DNA of 64,000 nucleotides, taken from Helicobacter cinaedi CCUG 18818 = ATCC BAA-847. Its GTDB lineage: Bacteria > Campylobacterota > Campylobacteria > Campylobacterales > Helicobacteraceae. The stretch is taken from NCBI RefSeq assembly GCF_000155475.1, contig NZ_DS990392.1:62001-126000 (forward strand), given 5' to 3'. Under the pieces are notes generated by a model. The model was given only the letters and a program-made list of their open reading frames with translations. It did not search any database and had not been told where the DNA came from. Positions 63,490-64,000 of this stretch are shown here, piece by piece. The first letter of the stretch is position 1, and each line of letters opens with the position of its first letter. A program made the position numbers and the translations under genes.

Positions 63490-64000
63490 ATGGATAGCCT
63501 ACTAGAAGATAAAAGTGTGGAAGTAAAGATTGATGATTCTATTAAGGAGAGTTATCTTGATTATTCAATGAGTGTTATTGTGGGGCGGGCATTACCAGAT
63601 GCTAAAGATGGACTAAAGCCGGTGCATAGGAGAATCTTATATGCAATGAATGAGCTAAGCCTCTCTCCCCGTCGCCCTTATAAGAAAAGTGCTAGGATTG
63701 TTGGCGATGTGATTGGTAAATACCACCCACACGGCGATACAGCCGTGTATGATGCACTTGTGCGTATGGCACAGGACTTTTCTATGCGACTTGAGCTTGT
63801 AGATGGGCAGGGGAACTTTGGCTCCATTGATGGTGATGGTGCGGCGGCTATGCGTTATACTGAAGCACGTATGACAAGTGCGAGTGAAGAAATGCTACGC
63901 GATATTGATAAGGACACGGTGGAGTTTGTGCCAAACTATGATAATACGCTAAGTGAGCCAGATGTCCTGCCTAGTAGAATCCCAAATTTGCTTGTAAATG
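63490..64000 (+). CDS. gyrA: DNA gyrase subunit A (5' part; 3' end outside window)
   Basis: The first 170 residues are visible. [12 protein letters not shown], the quinolone-resistance region [22 protein letters not shown] (Thr84, Asp88) and the active-site Tyr123 in [10 protein letters not shown] are intact. The residues equivalent to E. coli Ser83 and Asp87 are Thr and Asp, the usual quinolone-susceptible state in this group. GGAGAGAG precedes the ATG. Confidence 0.97.
   Translation, partial: MDSLLEDKSVEVKIDDSIKESYLDYSMSVIVGRALPDAKDGLKPVHRRILYAMNELSLSPRRPYKKSARIVGDVIGKYHPHGDTAVYDALVRMAQDFSMRLELVDGQGNFGSIDGDGAAAMRYTEARMTSASEEMLRDIDKDTVEFVPNYDNTLSEPDVLPSRIPNLLVN

Overview
The window is chromosomal DNA of an epsilonproteobacterium, most likely an enterohepatic (non-gastric) Helicobacter. 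Evidence: Helicobacter-type gene blocks (aroA-ispH-rpsA; serA; ddl-hydrolase-murF-HIT; a 14-gene nuo operon in which two small proteins replace NuoE/NuoF, followed by pflA), a flagellar regulator FlgS, a NapA-type Dps, and low-GC coding DNA rich in the word AGAATCT/AGATTCT. The nrfHA nitrite reductase argues against H. pylori itself. The species assignment is an inference.

Layout. 1-8.4 kb: tail of an RND efflux pump, a secreted M15 peptidase, a small membrane protein, dgkA, an unknown anchored protein, nrfHA with a perfect FNR/CRP-type box, and a PgeF-family protein. 8.4-18.9 kb: a ten-gene minus-strand operon of glycan genes (double glycosyltransferase, GT9 transferase, seven methyltransferase-like genes, one polysaccharide deacetylase). 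18.9-21.2 kb: tRNA-Arg, tRNA-fMet, tRNA-Gln, dps and ribB/ribBA. 21.2-26.1 kb: a plus-strand glycan module (DUF4422 transferase, O-antigen ligase/polymerase-like protein, GT2, UDP-galactopyranose mutase). 26.2-43.4 kb: moeB/thiF, pflA and the nuo operon (minus strand). 43.6-44.5 kb: tRNA-Pro followed by a patch of broken small genes. 44.6-64 kb: flgI-flgJ-flgS, sdaA, aroA-ispH-rpsA, serA, uvrA, ddl-hydrolase-acyP-murF-HIT, an ankyrin protein, a LysE exporter and the start of gyrA.

The outstanding feature is the 8.4-18.9 kb operon. Nine of its ten genes carry a pure G tract (9-14 G on the coding strand); one carries two. Reading each tract in all frames shows four genes switched off in this clone (each becomes one continuous methyltransferase when the tract changes by a single base) and five tracts in the reading-through state. 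A sixth, at the end of the double glycosyltransferase, selects between two C-termini. Two further long tracts lie in the plus-strand glycan module, and one lies between promoter-like elements upstream of a small membrane protein at 3.2 kb. Flanks of many tracts resemble each other even in unrelated genes and in the intergenic copy, which suggests that the tract plus flank is a portable unit. Together the genes look like a combinatorial switchboard for methylating and trimming a surface glycan. The same operon also contains unusually long perfect palindromes inside coding sequence and an in-frame 79-bp direct repeat.
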